NCBI RefSeq assembly: GCF_004377485.1
Contig: NZ_SNTY01000009.1
Coordinates: forward strand, 23,331-87,330
Origin: Alkanindiges illinoisensis
GTDB lineage: Bacteria; Pseudomonadota; Gammaproteobacteria; Pseudomonadales; Moraxellaceae
Direction: 5' to 3'
Length of the DNA stretch: 64,000 bases
Shown here: piece by piece, positions 8,942-18,402 of the stretch
Layout: each line of letters starts with the position of its first letter
How positions within the stretch are numbered: position 1 is the stretch's first letter
Notes under the pieces: model-generated
The model's database searches: none
Told to the model about the DNA's origin: nothing
What the model saw: the letters and a program-made list of their open reading frames with translations, nothing else
Translations under genes and position numbers: made by a program

Positions 8942-11900
8942 CTACTTACGCTTTTTCTTGGTCTTGCCACTGCCCTCACTCAAGCCTTTTGCAGCTTCCT
9001 GCTGTTGTACATTATCACTCTCACCACTCAACTGCTGCAACAACTGCACAACAAACTCAATTCGCTCACTGGTGTCCTGCAACTGGGCAGAAATCTTCAA
9101 GCGCTGGCCGCCTTCCATCCGGTACATAGTAGGTTTGGACTGCATCAACTTGATAATAGTAATTGCCTCAACCGGGGTATCTGGGGAAAACTCAATCATG
9201 CCACCATTGACATTTATATCCATTTTTTCAATGCCAAGGCTCTCCGCCTTAATCCGCATTTGATGCACGGCAAACAGGTTTTGCGCAGGCTTTGGTAGCA
9301 GGCCAAAACGGTCAATCATTTCCATGCGGATATCATTGAGCTTGTCGACTTCCGATACATTACTGATGCGCTTATAAAACAATAAACGCTGATGCACATC
9401 GCTCAGGTAATCATCAGGAATTAAGGCTGGCATATGCAGGTTAATTTCCGAAGTTAATGACAGCGGCGCATCCAGATTGGGTGATTTGCCGTTTTGAATG
9501 GCCTTGGTGGCACGCTCCAGCATGTCCATATACAGGCTGTAGCCAATCGCCTGCATGTTGCCGCTTTGCTCCTCGCCCAGCAGCTCGCCTGCACCACGAA
9601 TTTCCAAATCTTCGGTGGCCAGTACAAACCCTGCACCCAGGGTTGAGGCACGCTGAATGGCATCCAGCCGTTTTTCAGCATCGCCTTTCAGGTGTTTAAT
9701 GGATGGTACTAATAGGTAAGCATAAGCCTGATGGTGCGAGCGACCAACGCGGCCACGCAACTGGTGCAACTGCGCAAGACCCAGCTTGTCTGCCCGCTCA
9801 ATGATAATGGTGTTGGCGCTGGGCACATCAATCCCGGTTTCAATAATGGTGGAACATACCAGCACATTAAACTGTTTGTGATAAAACTGCTGCATCACCT
9901 GCTCCAGCTCGCGCTCACGCATTTGCCCATGTGCCACAGCAACGCGGGCTTCAGGTAATAAGCGACGCAGGTCTTCTGCGGCACGTTCAATCGAATCAAC
10001 ATCATTGTGCAGGAAATACACCTGACCGCCACGCAGCAATTCACGCAAAATGGCTTCTTTGACCGTGGGGTTATTGTGCTCCATGACAAAAGTTTTCACG
10101 GCCAGACGACGTGCGGGCGGCGTGGCAATAATCGACAGGTCGCGCATGCCGGAGAAAGCCATGTTTAGGGTACGTGGAATCGGCGTTGCAGTTAGCGTTA
10201 GCATGTCCACATCGGCACGCAATGCCTTGATTTTTTCCTTGTCGCGCACGCCAAAACGGTGTTCTTCATCCACAATCATCAGGCCAAGGTCATGAAACTT
10301 CACGCCTTCCTGAAGCAGCTTATGCGTGCCAATCACAATATCCACTTTGCCTTCCGCCAGATCGGCAATGGCTTTTTTCTGGTCTTTGCTGGAACCAAAA
10401 CGCGACAGTACTTCAATGCGTACTGGCCAGTCCGCAAAACGATCCTTAAAGTTTTCATAATGCTGTTGTGCCAGCAGTGTGGTAGGCACCAGTACCGCCA
10501 CCTGCTTGCCTGCATGCACGGCCACAAATGCTGCCCGCATGGCCACTTCGGTTTTACCAAAACCCACATCGCCACACACCAGCCGATCCATCGGCTTATC
10601 CTGGCTCATGTCATACAGCGTGCCTGCAATGGCATTGGCCTGATCCATGGTTTCTTCAAAGGCAAAGCTATTTGCAAACTGCTGGTAGGCATGCTCATCA
10701 ATTTCAAAGGCCAAGCCCGGTTTGGCCTGCCGCCGTGCCTGAATATTTAACAGCTCTGCGGCCACATCATGGATTTTTTCCAGTGCCTTGCGCTTGGCCT
10801 TGTTCCAGGTATCCGTGCCCAGCTTATGCAACGGTGCATGGTCTGGATCGCCGCCACTATAACGGCTGATCAGTTGCAGATTGGCAACCGGCACATACAC
10901 CTTGGCATTTTCAGCATAATCAACCTGCAAAAATTCATGGGTTTGCTCGTCAATTTCCAGTGTTACCAAACCGCCATAACGCCCGACGCCGTGGTCAATA
11001 TGCACAACCGGCGCGCCAATCGACAGTTCAGCCAGACTTTTTACCAGAAATTCTTCGGACACTTCGCTGCTTTTGCGACGACGACGCTGCACTACGCGCT
11101 GCTCAAAAAGCTGGTTTTCAACAATGAGTACAAAATCTTCCAGTAATAGCCCACGTTCCAGTGGTGCCACCGCAATAGCCACCTGATGACTACTTTGCAA
11201 AAACTCCTGCAAACTGTCACAGACTGCCAAGTCACGCCAAACGGGTTTAAATAATTCTTTTAAGCCTTCACGCCGCCCGGCACTTTCGGCCACAATCAGC
11301 ACACGGCCTTTAAACAAATCAATAAAGTTTTTCAGGTTAATGAGTGAATCACTGACTTTATGGTCAATCGGAAGTTTGGGCGGCAAATTTGCCACCACGT
11401 TAAACACGCCAGCGCGCTCACTGATGGGATTTTCCGACAGCACCAAGCGGCCAAAACTTTTTAGACGGCCCAGCAGCTCATTTACAGTGAGAAACAGCTC
11501 ATTCGGCGGCAAAATCGGCTGGTCAATATTATGGCGGCGGTCTTCATATCGCTGAGTCACTTCCTGCCAGAAACTGTTCAGGCATTCTTCTATCGCAATA
11601 TCAGTGGCAATCAGTGTGTCTTTTGGCAAGTAGTCAAACAGCGTACCGCCCTCGATAAACTCATCACGGCTAAAGAACAGCGGCTGATAGTATTCAAGAC
11701 CTGGCGCAGCAATGCCATCAAGGACATCCTGATAAAGCGGCATTTTCTTGGGACTGGCCTGCGGAAAAGCTTCTGCAAACCGCGCCCGAAATTCACCGCG
11801 CCCTTCAATTAATGGAAACTCACGGGCTGGCAGCAAGGTAAACTGCTCAACCTGCTCTGTCGTGCGCTGGGTTTCCACATCAAAATGGCGCAGGGTTTCA

Positions 11901-12496
11901 ATTTCATCATCAAATAAATCAATACGAATGGGCGCTTGCTGACCCGTGGGAAAAATATCCATCAGGCTGCCACGTATTGCAAATTCACCTGGTTCAAATA
12001 CGGTATCAACAGCACGGTAACCGGCCCGTGTCAGGCGCTGGCGTTCATGTTCTACATCAAATTTCTGGCCTTTACGGATATCAAAATGCTGACCCAGCAA
12101 CCAGCTTGGCGGCGCAATGCGCTGGCTTAAGGTACTGGCGGCAATCAGCACAATGCCAGTGCTTGGCATGTTGGCCAGCAATGCCAGCCGCTCGGAAATA
12201 ATTTCCTGATGCGGTGACAGTCGGTCATACGGCAGGGTTTCCCAGTCCGGGAACAAATACGGCTTGATACCAAAAAAATGCAGCTCTTCTTCAATCTGTG
12301 CCACCTGAGTGGTGTTTTTTGCCACCATCACTATCAGTTGCTTTGCGCTTTGACTGGCCTGTGTCAGTTCACTCAGAAGCAATGATGGCAGTGCACCCGG
12401 GAGATTGCCAATCCAGCGCCGCTCGCCTGCTGGTATTTGTTGTAAGTTGCTTTGTTCAAAGTGTTCAGCAATAGATGGCAAAAGCAGTGCGGTCAT
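8942..12496 (-). CDS. mfd: Transcription-repair coupling factor Mfd
   Basis: This 1184-residue translocase displaces stalled RNA polymerase and recruits UvrA. The N-terminal UvrB-like module covers about 1-350, the CarD-like RNA-polymerase-interacting domain about 500-580 (HIDHGVGRYGG), and the superfamily 2 motor follows with Walker A CGDVGFGKTE, the DEEH box, TATPIPRT and QLRGRVGR. A C-terminal TRCF domain ends in a Lys-rich tail. Length is normal. It stands alone, convergent with ovoA. Confidence 0.97.
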   Translation of the reverse strand: MTALLLPSIAEHFEQSNLQQIPAGERRWIGNLPGALPSLLLSELTQASQSAKQLIVMVAKNTTQVAQIEEELHFFGIKPYLFPDWETLPYDRLSPHQEIISERLALLANMPSTGIVLIAASTLSQRIAPPSWLLGQHFDIRKGQKFDVEHERQRLTRAGYRAVDTVFEPGEFAIRGSLMDIFPTGQQAPIRIDLFDDEIETLRHFDVETQRTTEQVEQFTLLPAREFPLIEGRGEFRARFAEAFPQASPKKMPLYQDVLDGIAAPGLEYYQPLFFSRDEFIEGGTLFDYLPKDTLIATDIAIEECLNSFWQEVTQRYEDRRHNIDQPILPPNELFLTVNELLGRLKSFGRLVLSENPISERAGVFNVVANLPPKLPIDHKVSDSLINLKNFIDLFKGRVLIVAESAGRREGLKELFKPVWRDLAVCDSLQEFLQSSHQVAIAVAPLERGLLLEDFVLIVENQLFEQRVVQRRRRKSSEVSEEFLVKSLAELSIGAPVVHIDHGVGRYGGLVTLEIDEQTHEFLQVDYAENAKVYVPVANLQLISRYSGGDPDHAPLHKLGTDTWNKAKRKALEKIHDVAAELLNIQARRQAKPGLAFEIDEHAYQQFANSFAFEETMDQANAIAGTLYDMSQDKPMDRLVCGDVGFGKTEVAMRAAFVAVHAGKQVAVLVPTTLLAQQHYENFKDRFADWPVRIEVLSRFGSSKDQKKAIADLAEGKVDIVIGTHKLLQEGVKFHDLGLMIVDEEHRFGVRDKEKIKALRADVDMLTLTATPIPRTLNMAFSGMRDLSIIATPPARRLAVKTFVMEHNNPTVKEAILRELLRGGQVYFLHNDVDSIERAAEDLRRLLPEARVAVAHGQMRERELEQVMQQFYHKQFNVLVCSTIIETGIDVPSANTIIIERADKLGLAQLHQLRGRVGRSHHQAYAYLLVPSIKHLKGDAEKRLDAIQRASTLGAGFVLATEDLEIRGAGELLGEEQSGNMQAIGYSLYMDMLERATKAIQNGKSPNLDAPLSLTSEINLHMPALIPDDYLSDVHQRLLFYKRISNVSEVDKLNDIRMEMIDRFGLLPKPAQNLFAVHQMRIKAESLGIEKMDINVNGGMIEFSPDTPVEAITIIKLMQSKPTMYRMEGGQRLKISAQLQDTSERIEFVVQLLQQLSGESDNVQQQEAAKGLSEGSGKTKKKRK

Positions 12497-12763
12497 GGTT
12501 TAAGAGTGATTTTTTCAATATAAAAGAGGGCTTAATGGTAACAGCGTTTGGTCTTTCTGGCCTGTTGGTTATGTGTGAATCCAGAGCCATCCTCACCCAC
12601 AAAATAGGTATGAAAGTCTTTTATTTTTAATCATGCATTAACGGATTTTCTTAATTTTTAATTTCAATATTTTCTAAATCTTAGTTGATCAGTACTGTAT
12701 CTTGATTGATTTTAATAAGATTAAGTGATATTCTTACCTACGTCTTACTTCAAGGACTGTACA

Positions 12764-13051
12764 ATGGAAATCGCTAATCTCTCCAAGGTTTCTACAGTAA
12801 CCCGGCTTTCTAGTAAAGGTCAGGTGATTATTCCCAAAGCTATCCGAACAGCACATCAGTGGGAGAGTGGCGCGGAATTTAATGTTATAGATACCCCAGA
12901 AGGCGTATTGTTACAACCTAAAGCTTTATTTGCGCCAAGTAGCTTAGATGAAGTAGCAGGCTGTCTTCCTATGGTAGCTAAAAAAACACAACATGAAATA
13001 GACATTGCTATTGCTCAGAAGTTAAAGCGGGTATGGCATGATAGCAATTGA
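12764..13051 (+). CDS. vapB: VapB-type antitoxin (AbrB/MazE-like DNA-binding)
   Basis: The 95-residue product carries a SpoVT/AbrB swapped-hairpin domain: SSKGQVIIPKAIRTAHQW followed by GAEFNVIDTPEGVLLQP. The C-terminal part would wrap the partner toxin. ATG at 12764 has AAGGA upstream; the longer reading frame from 12725 lacks such a site. The toxin gene overlaps its 3' end by 14 bases. An interrupted repeat TAAGA-n11-TCTTA (12716-12736) lies just upstream and may be part of the autoregulatory operator. The pair is more AT rich than its neighbours. Confidence 0.85.
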   Translation: MEIANLSKVSTVTRLSSKGQVIIPKAIRTAHQWESGAEFNVIDTPEGVLLQPKALFAPSSLDEVAGCLPMVAKKTQHEIDIAIAQKLKRVWHDSN

Positions 13052-13430
13052 TACCAACATTATTATTCGTCTTTTAACCCATGATGACAGTAAGCAATAC
13101 GATATTGCCTATAAGCTTTTTCAAGATTCAGTTATTTATATTGCTGACTCAGTGATATTAGAGAGCGAATGGGTATTACGTTACGCTTATGACTTTTCAG
13201 CTGCACAAATTTGCAACGCGATGACTAAATTATTTGGTTTACCAAATATCATTCTGGATAATCCTGCTTTAATCGCTCAAGTGATTAACTGGTATAGTCA
13301 GGGATTAGATTTTGGTGATGCTATGCATCTGGCAAAATGTGAACAGGTTAGCCAATTGAAAACCTTTGACCAAAAATTTATAAAAAAAGCCGTAGGTTTA
13401 AGTTTATGTCAGGTTACGCTGGCTGGTTAG
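13038..13430 (+). CDS. vapC: VapC-type PIN-domain ribonuclease toxin
   Basis: This 130-residue PIN domain has the acidic residues of the metal site in place: Asp5 (AIDTN), Glu in ILESEWVLR, Asp in GLDFGDAMHL and Asp in TFDQKF. VapC toxins cut tRNA or rRNA and are held inactive by VapB. The start overlaps the antitoxin gene, implying translational coupling. The gene is full length and ends before a strong terminator. Confidence 0.88.
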   Translation: MIAIDTNIIIRLLTHDDSKQYDIAYKLFQDSVIYIADSVILESEWVLRYAYDFSAAQICNAMTKLFGLPNIILDNPALIAQVINWYSQGLDFGDAMHLAKCEQVSQLKTFDQKFIKKAVGLSLCQVTLAG

Positions 13431-13471
13431 CCTTCTTGTATAGAATAGATTTTCATTACTCGCCCTTCCAT

Positions 13472-13505
13472 AAAAAAGGGATACCCGTCTGAGTATCCCT
13501 TTTAT
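13472..13505. terminator. Rho-independent terminator after vapBC
   Basis: AAAAGGGATAC (13474-13484) and GTATCCCTTTT (13493-13503) form a perfect stem with an eight-base loop, A and T rich on both sides, so it can act in both directions. Confidence 0.8.
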
Positions 13506-13681
13506 GTGCCTGTACTAGAAACAGGCGTTAAATTACCCAAACATGATGCCTAGGAACAGGTATGCTGGGCAATGCGTATTGCTTAAATTCACTATCAACC
13601 CATTACAACCTCAATGCAAGCCATCATTGATAAACAGCCAGCACATTTGTAAGCAGATTTAAATATAACGTCTGAAAATTC

Positions 13682-14518
13682 TTAAACTTCTTTAACAAAC
13701 AAATTACGGTCAAAGCGCAATTGTGGCCAGAACACGCCATCGTCAGCACGCTCGCCTGCACCAATCACCATAATCGGGAATTCTTCATCCTGCAAATCTA
13801 GCAGCTTGCGCACACGCGGTTCATCAAAACCTTCCATCATGCAGCTGTCAAAACCATGTGCCCGCAAGGCCAGCACCAGATTTTCACAAGCCAGCGCTGT
13901 ACTTTTAGCTGCCCATAAACGCGCATCCGCATGGGTAAATGCAGTGACCGGCAAAGGCTGAAATTGCCCAACAATACTAAATACCACCTTTTTGGCAGCG
14001 CCCAAAGTGTTCAAGAAACCAGTTTTATAGTTATAGGCAATCAGGCTGTAATACTGCTTCACAGGCTTTGGGGTTTTCGGCATGGGCCAGTATTTCAGGT
14101 TGTTTTTGGCCATTTCATCTAAGCGGTCAGTACGTGCCACGCAGACAATTAATTCAGCCGCAGTTTTGGCCGCCAGCTGGCTCATGCAGGCGGTGACCAG
14201 TTTGGCTTTTTTCTCAGGGCTGCGCACCACATAAAATGTCCACGGTTGCAGGTTGGAGGAATTTGGTGCCAGCAATGCCATATCTAGGCAGTCATCCAGC
14301 ACCGCCTTGGGAATTTGTGTATTGGTAAACTTGCGAACTGAACGACGACTGGTCACTACTTTCTTAAAATTTTCCACGCTAATATCAGCAGGCGCTGGCT
14401 CAAAATAGCGCTCTTTACCGTCTATTTGAATGGTAGATAAACTGTCCTGTGGCATTTGCTGTGATGAGGGCTGATTTTCTAAATTTCTGTCTTGAGTGCG
14501 TGAGCCAGACTTAGTCAT
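13682..14518 (-). CDS. Nitroreductase-family flavoprotein
   Basis: The 278-residue product has the FMN-binding nitroreductase pattern: RRSVRKFTN near the N-terminus, LAPNSSNLQPWTFYVV, and a C-terminal GAGERADDG segment. Members reduce nitro groups, quinones or enones with NAD(P)H; the substrate here is unknown. ATG at 14518 is preferred to the in-frame GTG at 14551. The N-terminal 50 residues before the domain are polar and probably disordered. Confidence 0.85.
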   Translation of the reverse strand: MTKSGSRTQDRNLENQPSSQQMPQDSLSTIQIDGKERYFEPAPADISVENFKKVVTSRRSVRKFTNTQIPKAVLDDCLDMALLAPNSSNLQPWTFYVVRSPEKKAKLVTACMSQLAAKTAAELIVCVARTDRLDEMAKNNLKYWPMPKTPKPVKQYYSLIAYNYKTGFLNTLGAAKKVVFSIVGQFQPLPVTAFTHADARLWAAKSTALACENLVLALRAHGFDSCMMEGFDEPRVRKLLDLQDEEFPIMVIGAGERADDGVFWPQLRFDRNLFVKEV

Positions 14519-14654
14519 TGAAATATCCAGATTTAATATGAATAACTTCACGCTATAACAGCATTACTAAACCGTCAAGTTTAATATCTGGGCTATTCGG
14601 TAATAATTTTATCAAAAGCAATGGCTGAAGAATTAAGGTTTCAAAAGCCGTGCA

Positions 14655-14688
14655 ATAAAAAGCCCCGATAGTGATCAGGGCTTTTATT
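14655..14688 (-). terminator. Rho-independent terminator of hpt
   Basis: AAAAGCCC and GGGCTTTT (stem arms 14657-14665 and 14678-14685) with a T-rich tail on the minus strand, 33 bases past the hpt stop. Confidence 0.75.
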
Positions 14689-14720
14689 AGCCATATTTAA
14701 ACTTTATTGATTAGACCTGT

Positions 14721-15266
14721 TTAATCATTCGCATTTTCAGCCAGCGTTACAATGCCAATATACGGCAAATGACGATAGAACTGCGCATAATCCAGCCCAA
14801 AGCCGACAATGAATTTGTCGGGAATAGAAAAGCCAATATATTTAACTGGCACTTCAACTTCACGGCGTGAAGGCTTGTCAATTAATGTACAAATTTCCAG
14901 TGAAGCAGGTTTACGCAGTAAAAACAGGTCGCGCACCTTACTTAAGGTATTACCCGAATCAATGATGTCCTCCACAATCAGCACATGCGTATTTTCAATG
15001 CTTTCATCCAGATCCTGCACAATTTTCACATCGCGCGAACTGGTGGTATTGTTGCCATAACTGGACACCGTCATAAAATCCACTTGATGTGGCACAGTAA
15101 TTTCACGGCACAAATCAGCCATAAAAATAAATGAGCCGCGCAACAGGCCAATCAGTAAAAGATTGGAACCTGCGTGCTGGTAATCCTGATTAATTTGCGC
15201 GGCAAGCTCCTTGATACGCGCTTTAATTTGTTGCTCACTAATCATGACATCAACATGGTGGTTCAT
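14721..15266 (-). CDS. hpt: Hypoxanthine phosphoribosyltransferase
   Basis: This 181-residue type I phosphoribosyltransferase shows the PRPP loop [11 protein letters not shown] (about 106-116), the [12 protein letters not shown] segment and the C-terminal [11 protein letters not shown]. It salvages hypoxanthine (and guanine) to the nucleotide in the cytoplasm. GAGAG lies upstream of the start. It is followed by its own terminator, so it seems monocistronic. Confidence 0.93.
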   Translation of the reverse strand: MNHHVDVMISEQQIKARIKELAAQINQDYQHAGSNLLLIGLLRGSFIFMADLCREITVPHQVDFMTVSSYGNNTTSSRDVKIVQDLDESIENTHVLIVEDIIDSGNTLSKVRDLFLLRKPASLEICTLIDKPSRREVEVPVKYIGFSIPDKFIVGFGLDYAQFYRHLPYIGIVTLAENAND

Positions 15267-15383
15267 GGCTAATCTCTCACTGACGGGTTTTACAGGTAGC
15301 GCGGTGCAAATGCTGCACTTTTAGATTTGAGCGTGCAATGCAGGCGTAATCAAACACACGATTGCATGATGGACTGCTCAATA

Positions 15384-15416
15384 AAAAACGATGCAACTGG
15401 ATGATGCATCGTTTTT
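15384..15416 (-). terminator. Rho-independent terminator of the double-GST-N gene
   Basis: AAAAACGATGCA (15384-15395) and TGCATCGTTTTT (15405-15416) form a perfect 12-base stem, A/T tracts on both sides. Confidence 0.8.
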
Positions 15417-15480
15417 GAAAAAGGCGGCTATTTTAACCAGAAAGCTGCATTAATGTGGCATATTTTGCAACAATTTTGCG

Positions 15481-16254
15481 TTAAGCATAGGTTTTGTTCA
15501 GATAATCGAGAATATCTTTTGACTCATACAAACTAATACCTGTATTGGGATCAACCAGATAAGGCACCTGTAAACGCCCCTGCACGGCGTAAACACCAGC
15601 ACGCTTGCCACCAGCAATCGGTACATATTTACCCGGCTTTAAGCGCAGTTTGGCTGGCCCCATGTCCTGCCAGCGCTCTTTGGCGACATTATGTAATACA
15701 TACGGCAGTTCCAGTTCAGACAGACGCTCACGCACCAGACGGGTATAAGGGCTGCCTTCAAAGCTCCATAGCTCCAGCAACTGGTCTGGTACCGCTTTTT
15801 GGGCATTGTTTTTTTCTGCCATCAAGCCATTGATTCCGCCAGCAATGGTCACTAAAAATCCACCCACTGGAATTTTTGGCAGGTTCTGGTATTTACTCGG
15901 CGTTTTGCCATTTTTGCCATAAGTTTTGAATAAATAATCAATAATATCCTGTGATTCCAGCAGTTTGATGCCTGTGTTTTCATCTACCAGAAATGGAAAC
16001 TGGGTTTTACCGGCCAGTTGCTTAACCTGTGGACGAAAGCGTGTGCCTTTTTTAGGACAAGGATAAATTTCCACATCCAGATTCAGCATGGTGAGCACTT
16101 CCCGCACGCGACGGCAATACGGTGACGCTTCAAAGTCATACAGGCGAATGGGTTTTGCTGGCTGATTGGGATTTGGCGTGCCCATGACCCCACGCCCGCC
16201 CTCTAAAATAGTGGCCAACACAGAACGCAAGACTTTGGCTTGATGTACGATCAT
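15481..16254 (-). CDS. Protein with two tandem glutathione S-transferase N-terminal (thioredoxin-fold) domains
   Basis: The 257-residue protein is an internal duplication. Copy one (about 35-120) has the FEASPYCRRVRE motif and ends DIIDYLFKTYG; copy two (about 165-257) has FEGSPYTRLVRE and ends DILDYLNKTYA. Only the first keeps the Cys of the SPYC site. Neither copy is followed by the all-helical GST C-terminal domain. A glutaredoxin- or GST-like redox role is inferred; the substrate is unknown. Confidence 0.8.
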   Translation of the reverse strand: MIVHQAKVLRSVLATILEGGRGVMGTPNPNQPAKPIRLYDFEASPYCRRVREVLTMLNLDVEIYPCPKKGTRFRPQVKQLAGKTQFPFLVDENTGIKLLESQDIIDYLFKTYGKNGKTPSKYQNLPKIPVGGFLVTIAGGINGLMAEKNNAQKAVPDQLLELWSFEGSPYTRLVRERLSELELPYVLHNVAKERWQDMGPAKLRLKPGKYVPIAGGKRAGVYAVQGRLQVPYLVDPNTGISLYESKDILDYLNKTYA

Positions 16255-16305
16255 AATTCTCTCAATTCAATTCTTTAGTAAAAAATGGCAGTTATAGTGC
16301 GGCAA

Positions 16306-16335
16306 GTTGCTGTGCTGCTAGTTGCTGTGCTACTA
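16306..16335. repeat. Two-copy 15-base tandem repeat at the 3' end of rraA
   Basis: GTTGCTGTGCTGCTA and GTTGCTGTGCTACTA lie head to tail with one mismatch. The second copy contains the rraA stop codon (minus strand, 16333-16335). Confidence 0.6.
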
Positions 16336-16854
16336 AAAGTCAGTTAGTTTCTCGGTAGATACCAGAATGCCATTATTGTCTGCATAAATATAATGACCCG
16401 GTTCAATGGTAACACCGCCAAAAGTTAAGGTCAGGCCAGTTTCACCAGCGCCTTTACGGTTACTTTTTTGTGGAATGGCTGCCAGTGCCTGCACGCCCAA
16501 ATCAAGCTGCGCCAGAGCATCGACGTCCCGCACACAGCCATACACAATCACACCAGCCCAGTTATGCTTAACCGCACTTTCGCCAATCAGATCACCCAGC
16601 AATGCACAGCGCATGGACGCACCACCATCCACCACCAGTACCTTGCCAGCGCCTTCTGTGGCCAGTAATTCCTTTACCCGTGAATTGTCTTCAAAGCATT
16701 TGACAGTCACCACTTCACCACCAAAGGCCTTGCGTCCACCAAAATTCCTGAATGATTTACCATCAAGGGATGGGCTCATTACTTGGGTTTGTGGATGGTC
16801 ATCCAGTAAGTCACAGGTCACAAAATCAGGCACTACAGCGGTTACAGTGGTCAT
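16333..16854 (-). CDS. rraA: RraA-family protein (regulator of RNase E activity)
   Basis: The 173-residue product matches the RraA fold: TCDLLDD start, GGRKAFGGEVVTVKC, VVDGGASMRCALLGD and GCVRDVDAL. RraA homologues bind RNase E or act as 4-hydroxy-4-methyl-2-oxoglutarate aldolases; the two cannot be fully separated by sequence alone, since the metal/substrate residues (GD, RD) are shared. Its ATG overlaps the stop of the upstream SDR-like gene by four bases, so the two are translationally coupled. Confidence 0.87.
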   Translation of the reverse strand: MTTVTAVVPDFVTCDLLDDHPQTQVMSPSLDGKSFRNFGGRKAFGGEVVTVKCFEDNSRVKELLATEGAGKVLVVDGGASMRCALLGDLIGESAVKHNWAGVIVYGCVRDVDALAQLDLGVQALAAIPQKSNRKGAGETGLTLTFGGVTIEPGHYIYADNNGILVSTEKLTDF

Positions 16855-17582
16855 GCAGGAGTCTCCAGGGTCATATTGAGTAAATCAGTGTTGGAATAAA
16901 CAGTTTTGCCATAACTTATTTGGCCATTAATAAGGCATGTGGCTGCCAGATACATGGCCTGTGCTACCCGCTCAGCCTCAATGGGTCGATAGCGCCAGTC
17001 CGCAGGCAATAAATGCTGACCCAGTGTAAAGGCTTTTTGTGCCATGCTTTCCATCAAACGTTGATCACGATGCTGACCCAGCAGCAAGGATGGCTGAAAA
17101 ATGGACAAACGCTCAAAACACAACTGCTCAATAGCACGCTCAAGCTGGCCTTTAATCCGGTTATAAAATATTGGGGAATCGGGTTTAGCACCGGTAGCAC
17201 TTAGCAATAAAAAGTGTTGTGCACCCAGCTCCCTAACAATTTGGGCAAAATTCAGGTTATAAGTTAAATCAACCTGACTGAACTGTTGCTTGCTACCCGC
17301 CTGTTTTAAGGTGGTACCCAGTGTGCTAAAGGCGTCTGCGTGCTGTAAATCCAGCCGGGTCAGCATTTTTTCAAGCCGTCCGAAGTCAGGAATAACAATT
17401 GTTTCCAGCGATTGCTCGGGTGCTGTGCCTAGCAGTGCAACAGGTGCTTGCCGCACTACCTGATAGACCGTGCGATAATGCCTGGAAGCCAGAAGTTTCT
17501 CTACCAGCAAAGAACCAACCAGTCCGGTTGCTCCAATCACAATAGCACTTTTTTGCCGTGAGTCAGCCTGAAACACTGTCAT
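16851..17582 (-). CDS. NAD(P)-binding oxidoreductase, TIP30/HTATIP2-like
   Basis: This 243-residue atypical SDR begins with GATGLVGSLLVEKLL and contains STLGTT, an LLSATGA strand and a YNRIKGQLE catalytic-type YxxxK segment. Substrate is unknown. It is the first gene of a two-gene unit with rraA (four-base overlap). Confidence 0.82.
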   Translation of the reverse strand: MTVFQADSRQKSAIVIGATGLVGSLLVEKLLASRHYRTVYQVVRQAPVALLGTAPEQSLETIVIPDFGRLEKMLTRLDLQHADAFSTLGTTLKQAGSKQQFSQVDLTYNLNFAQIVRELGAQHFLLLSATGAKPDSPIFYNRIKGQLERAIEQLCFERLSIFQPSLLLGQHRDQRLMESMAQKAFTLGQHLLPADWRYRPIEAERVAQAMYLAATCLINGQISYGKTVYSNTDLLNMTLETPA

Positions 17583-17885
17583 AAGGAAAAATCGCCTATG
17601 TTATTGTTTTAGCGAATCATACAAGAGCAGAATGTCAGCATAAAGGTGTATTGATTAAAATAATGTTCAAATCTGGTGGCAAAGTGCTGAGACTGCACGC
17701 TTATATAGCATTCAGGCTTGACTTTAGGCATCATTTTGGGCAGAATTCGCCACTTGTTTACGGGCTGGGTTGTTAGCAACCTTAATGCGCATGTAGCCAT
17801 ATTATCCAGTGTTAATGGTGGATGGACACATGAGCAACGCAACAAGGCCCGCCCATAACTAATCTATTTTTCAAGGAGTGCACGA
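17583..17885 (+). other. rpsT upstream region
   Basis: About 300 bases between the divergent SDR-like gene and rpsT. No real gene is seen; a 78-codon minus-strand frame here lacks any family features. It must hold the rpsT promoter and leader. AAGGAG directly precedes the rpsT GTG. Confidence 0.4.
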
Positions 17886-18155
17886 GTGGCAAACTCTGCT
17901 CAGGCTAAAAAACGCGCCCGTCAAAACGTGAAAGCGCGTCAACACAACGCAAGCTTGCGTTCCATGGTTCGTACCTACATCAAAAAAGTAGTGAACGCAA
18001 TTGCTGCTGGCGAACACGCTGTAGCAAGCGAAGCCTACAAGAAAGCTGTTCCGGTTATCGACCGCATGGCTGACAAAGGCATTATTCACAAAAACAAGGC
18101 TGCTCGTCATAAGAGCCGCCTGAATGCCCATATCAAGGCACTGGCTAGCAAATAA
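17886..18155 (+). CDS. rpsT: 30S ribosomal protein S20
   Basis: The 89-residue basic protein starts [12 protein letters not shown] after the initiator and contains the MVRTYIKKV and [11 protein letters not shown] segments of S20, which binds 16S rRNA early in small-subunit assembly. It uses a GTG start after a strong AAGGAG. A terminator follows after about 65 bases. Confidence 0.97.
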   Translation: MANSAQAKKRARQNVKARQHNASLRSMVRTYIKKVVNAIAAGEHAVASEAYKKAVPVIDRMADKGIIHKNKAARHKSRLNAHIKALASK

Positions 18156-18218
18156 TTTGCATAGTCCTCCAGTAAATCGTTTCTGGTAGCGTTCATTCGT
18201 CACTAAAAATGATTTTTC

Positions 18219-18245
18219 AAAAGGCTCACTTCGGTGGGCTTTTTG
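18219..18245 (+). terminator. Rho-independent terminator of rpsT
   Basis: AAAAGGCTCAC, a TTCG tetraloop and GTGGGCTTTTT form a typical strong stem with U run. Confidence 0.88.
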
Positions 18246-18402
18246 CATTTAATGAACAAGAAGATATTTAAAAAAGCAGCATAGACTGCCTGATCAAAAA
18301 GACCTATTCACTATTTTGCCTGATTTTTTTGAGCATTTTGATCAAATCATTCGTAAAACAGGCATGGCAGAATCAAAAGCAATTTGCAATGGAAACTGCC
18401 TG

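Noticed and set aside
10259..10750. 163-codon plus-strand frame inside mfd
   Set aside because: Shadow of mfd motor-domain sequence; no start signal or family.
17609..17845. 78-codon minus-strand frame upstream of rpsT
   Set aside because: No family features, no ribosome site, and it covers the expected rpsT promoter and leader.
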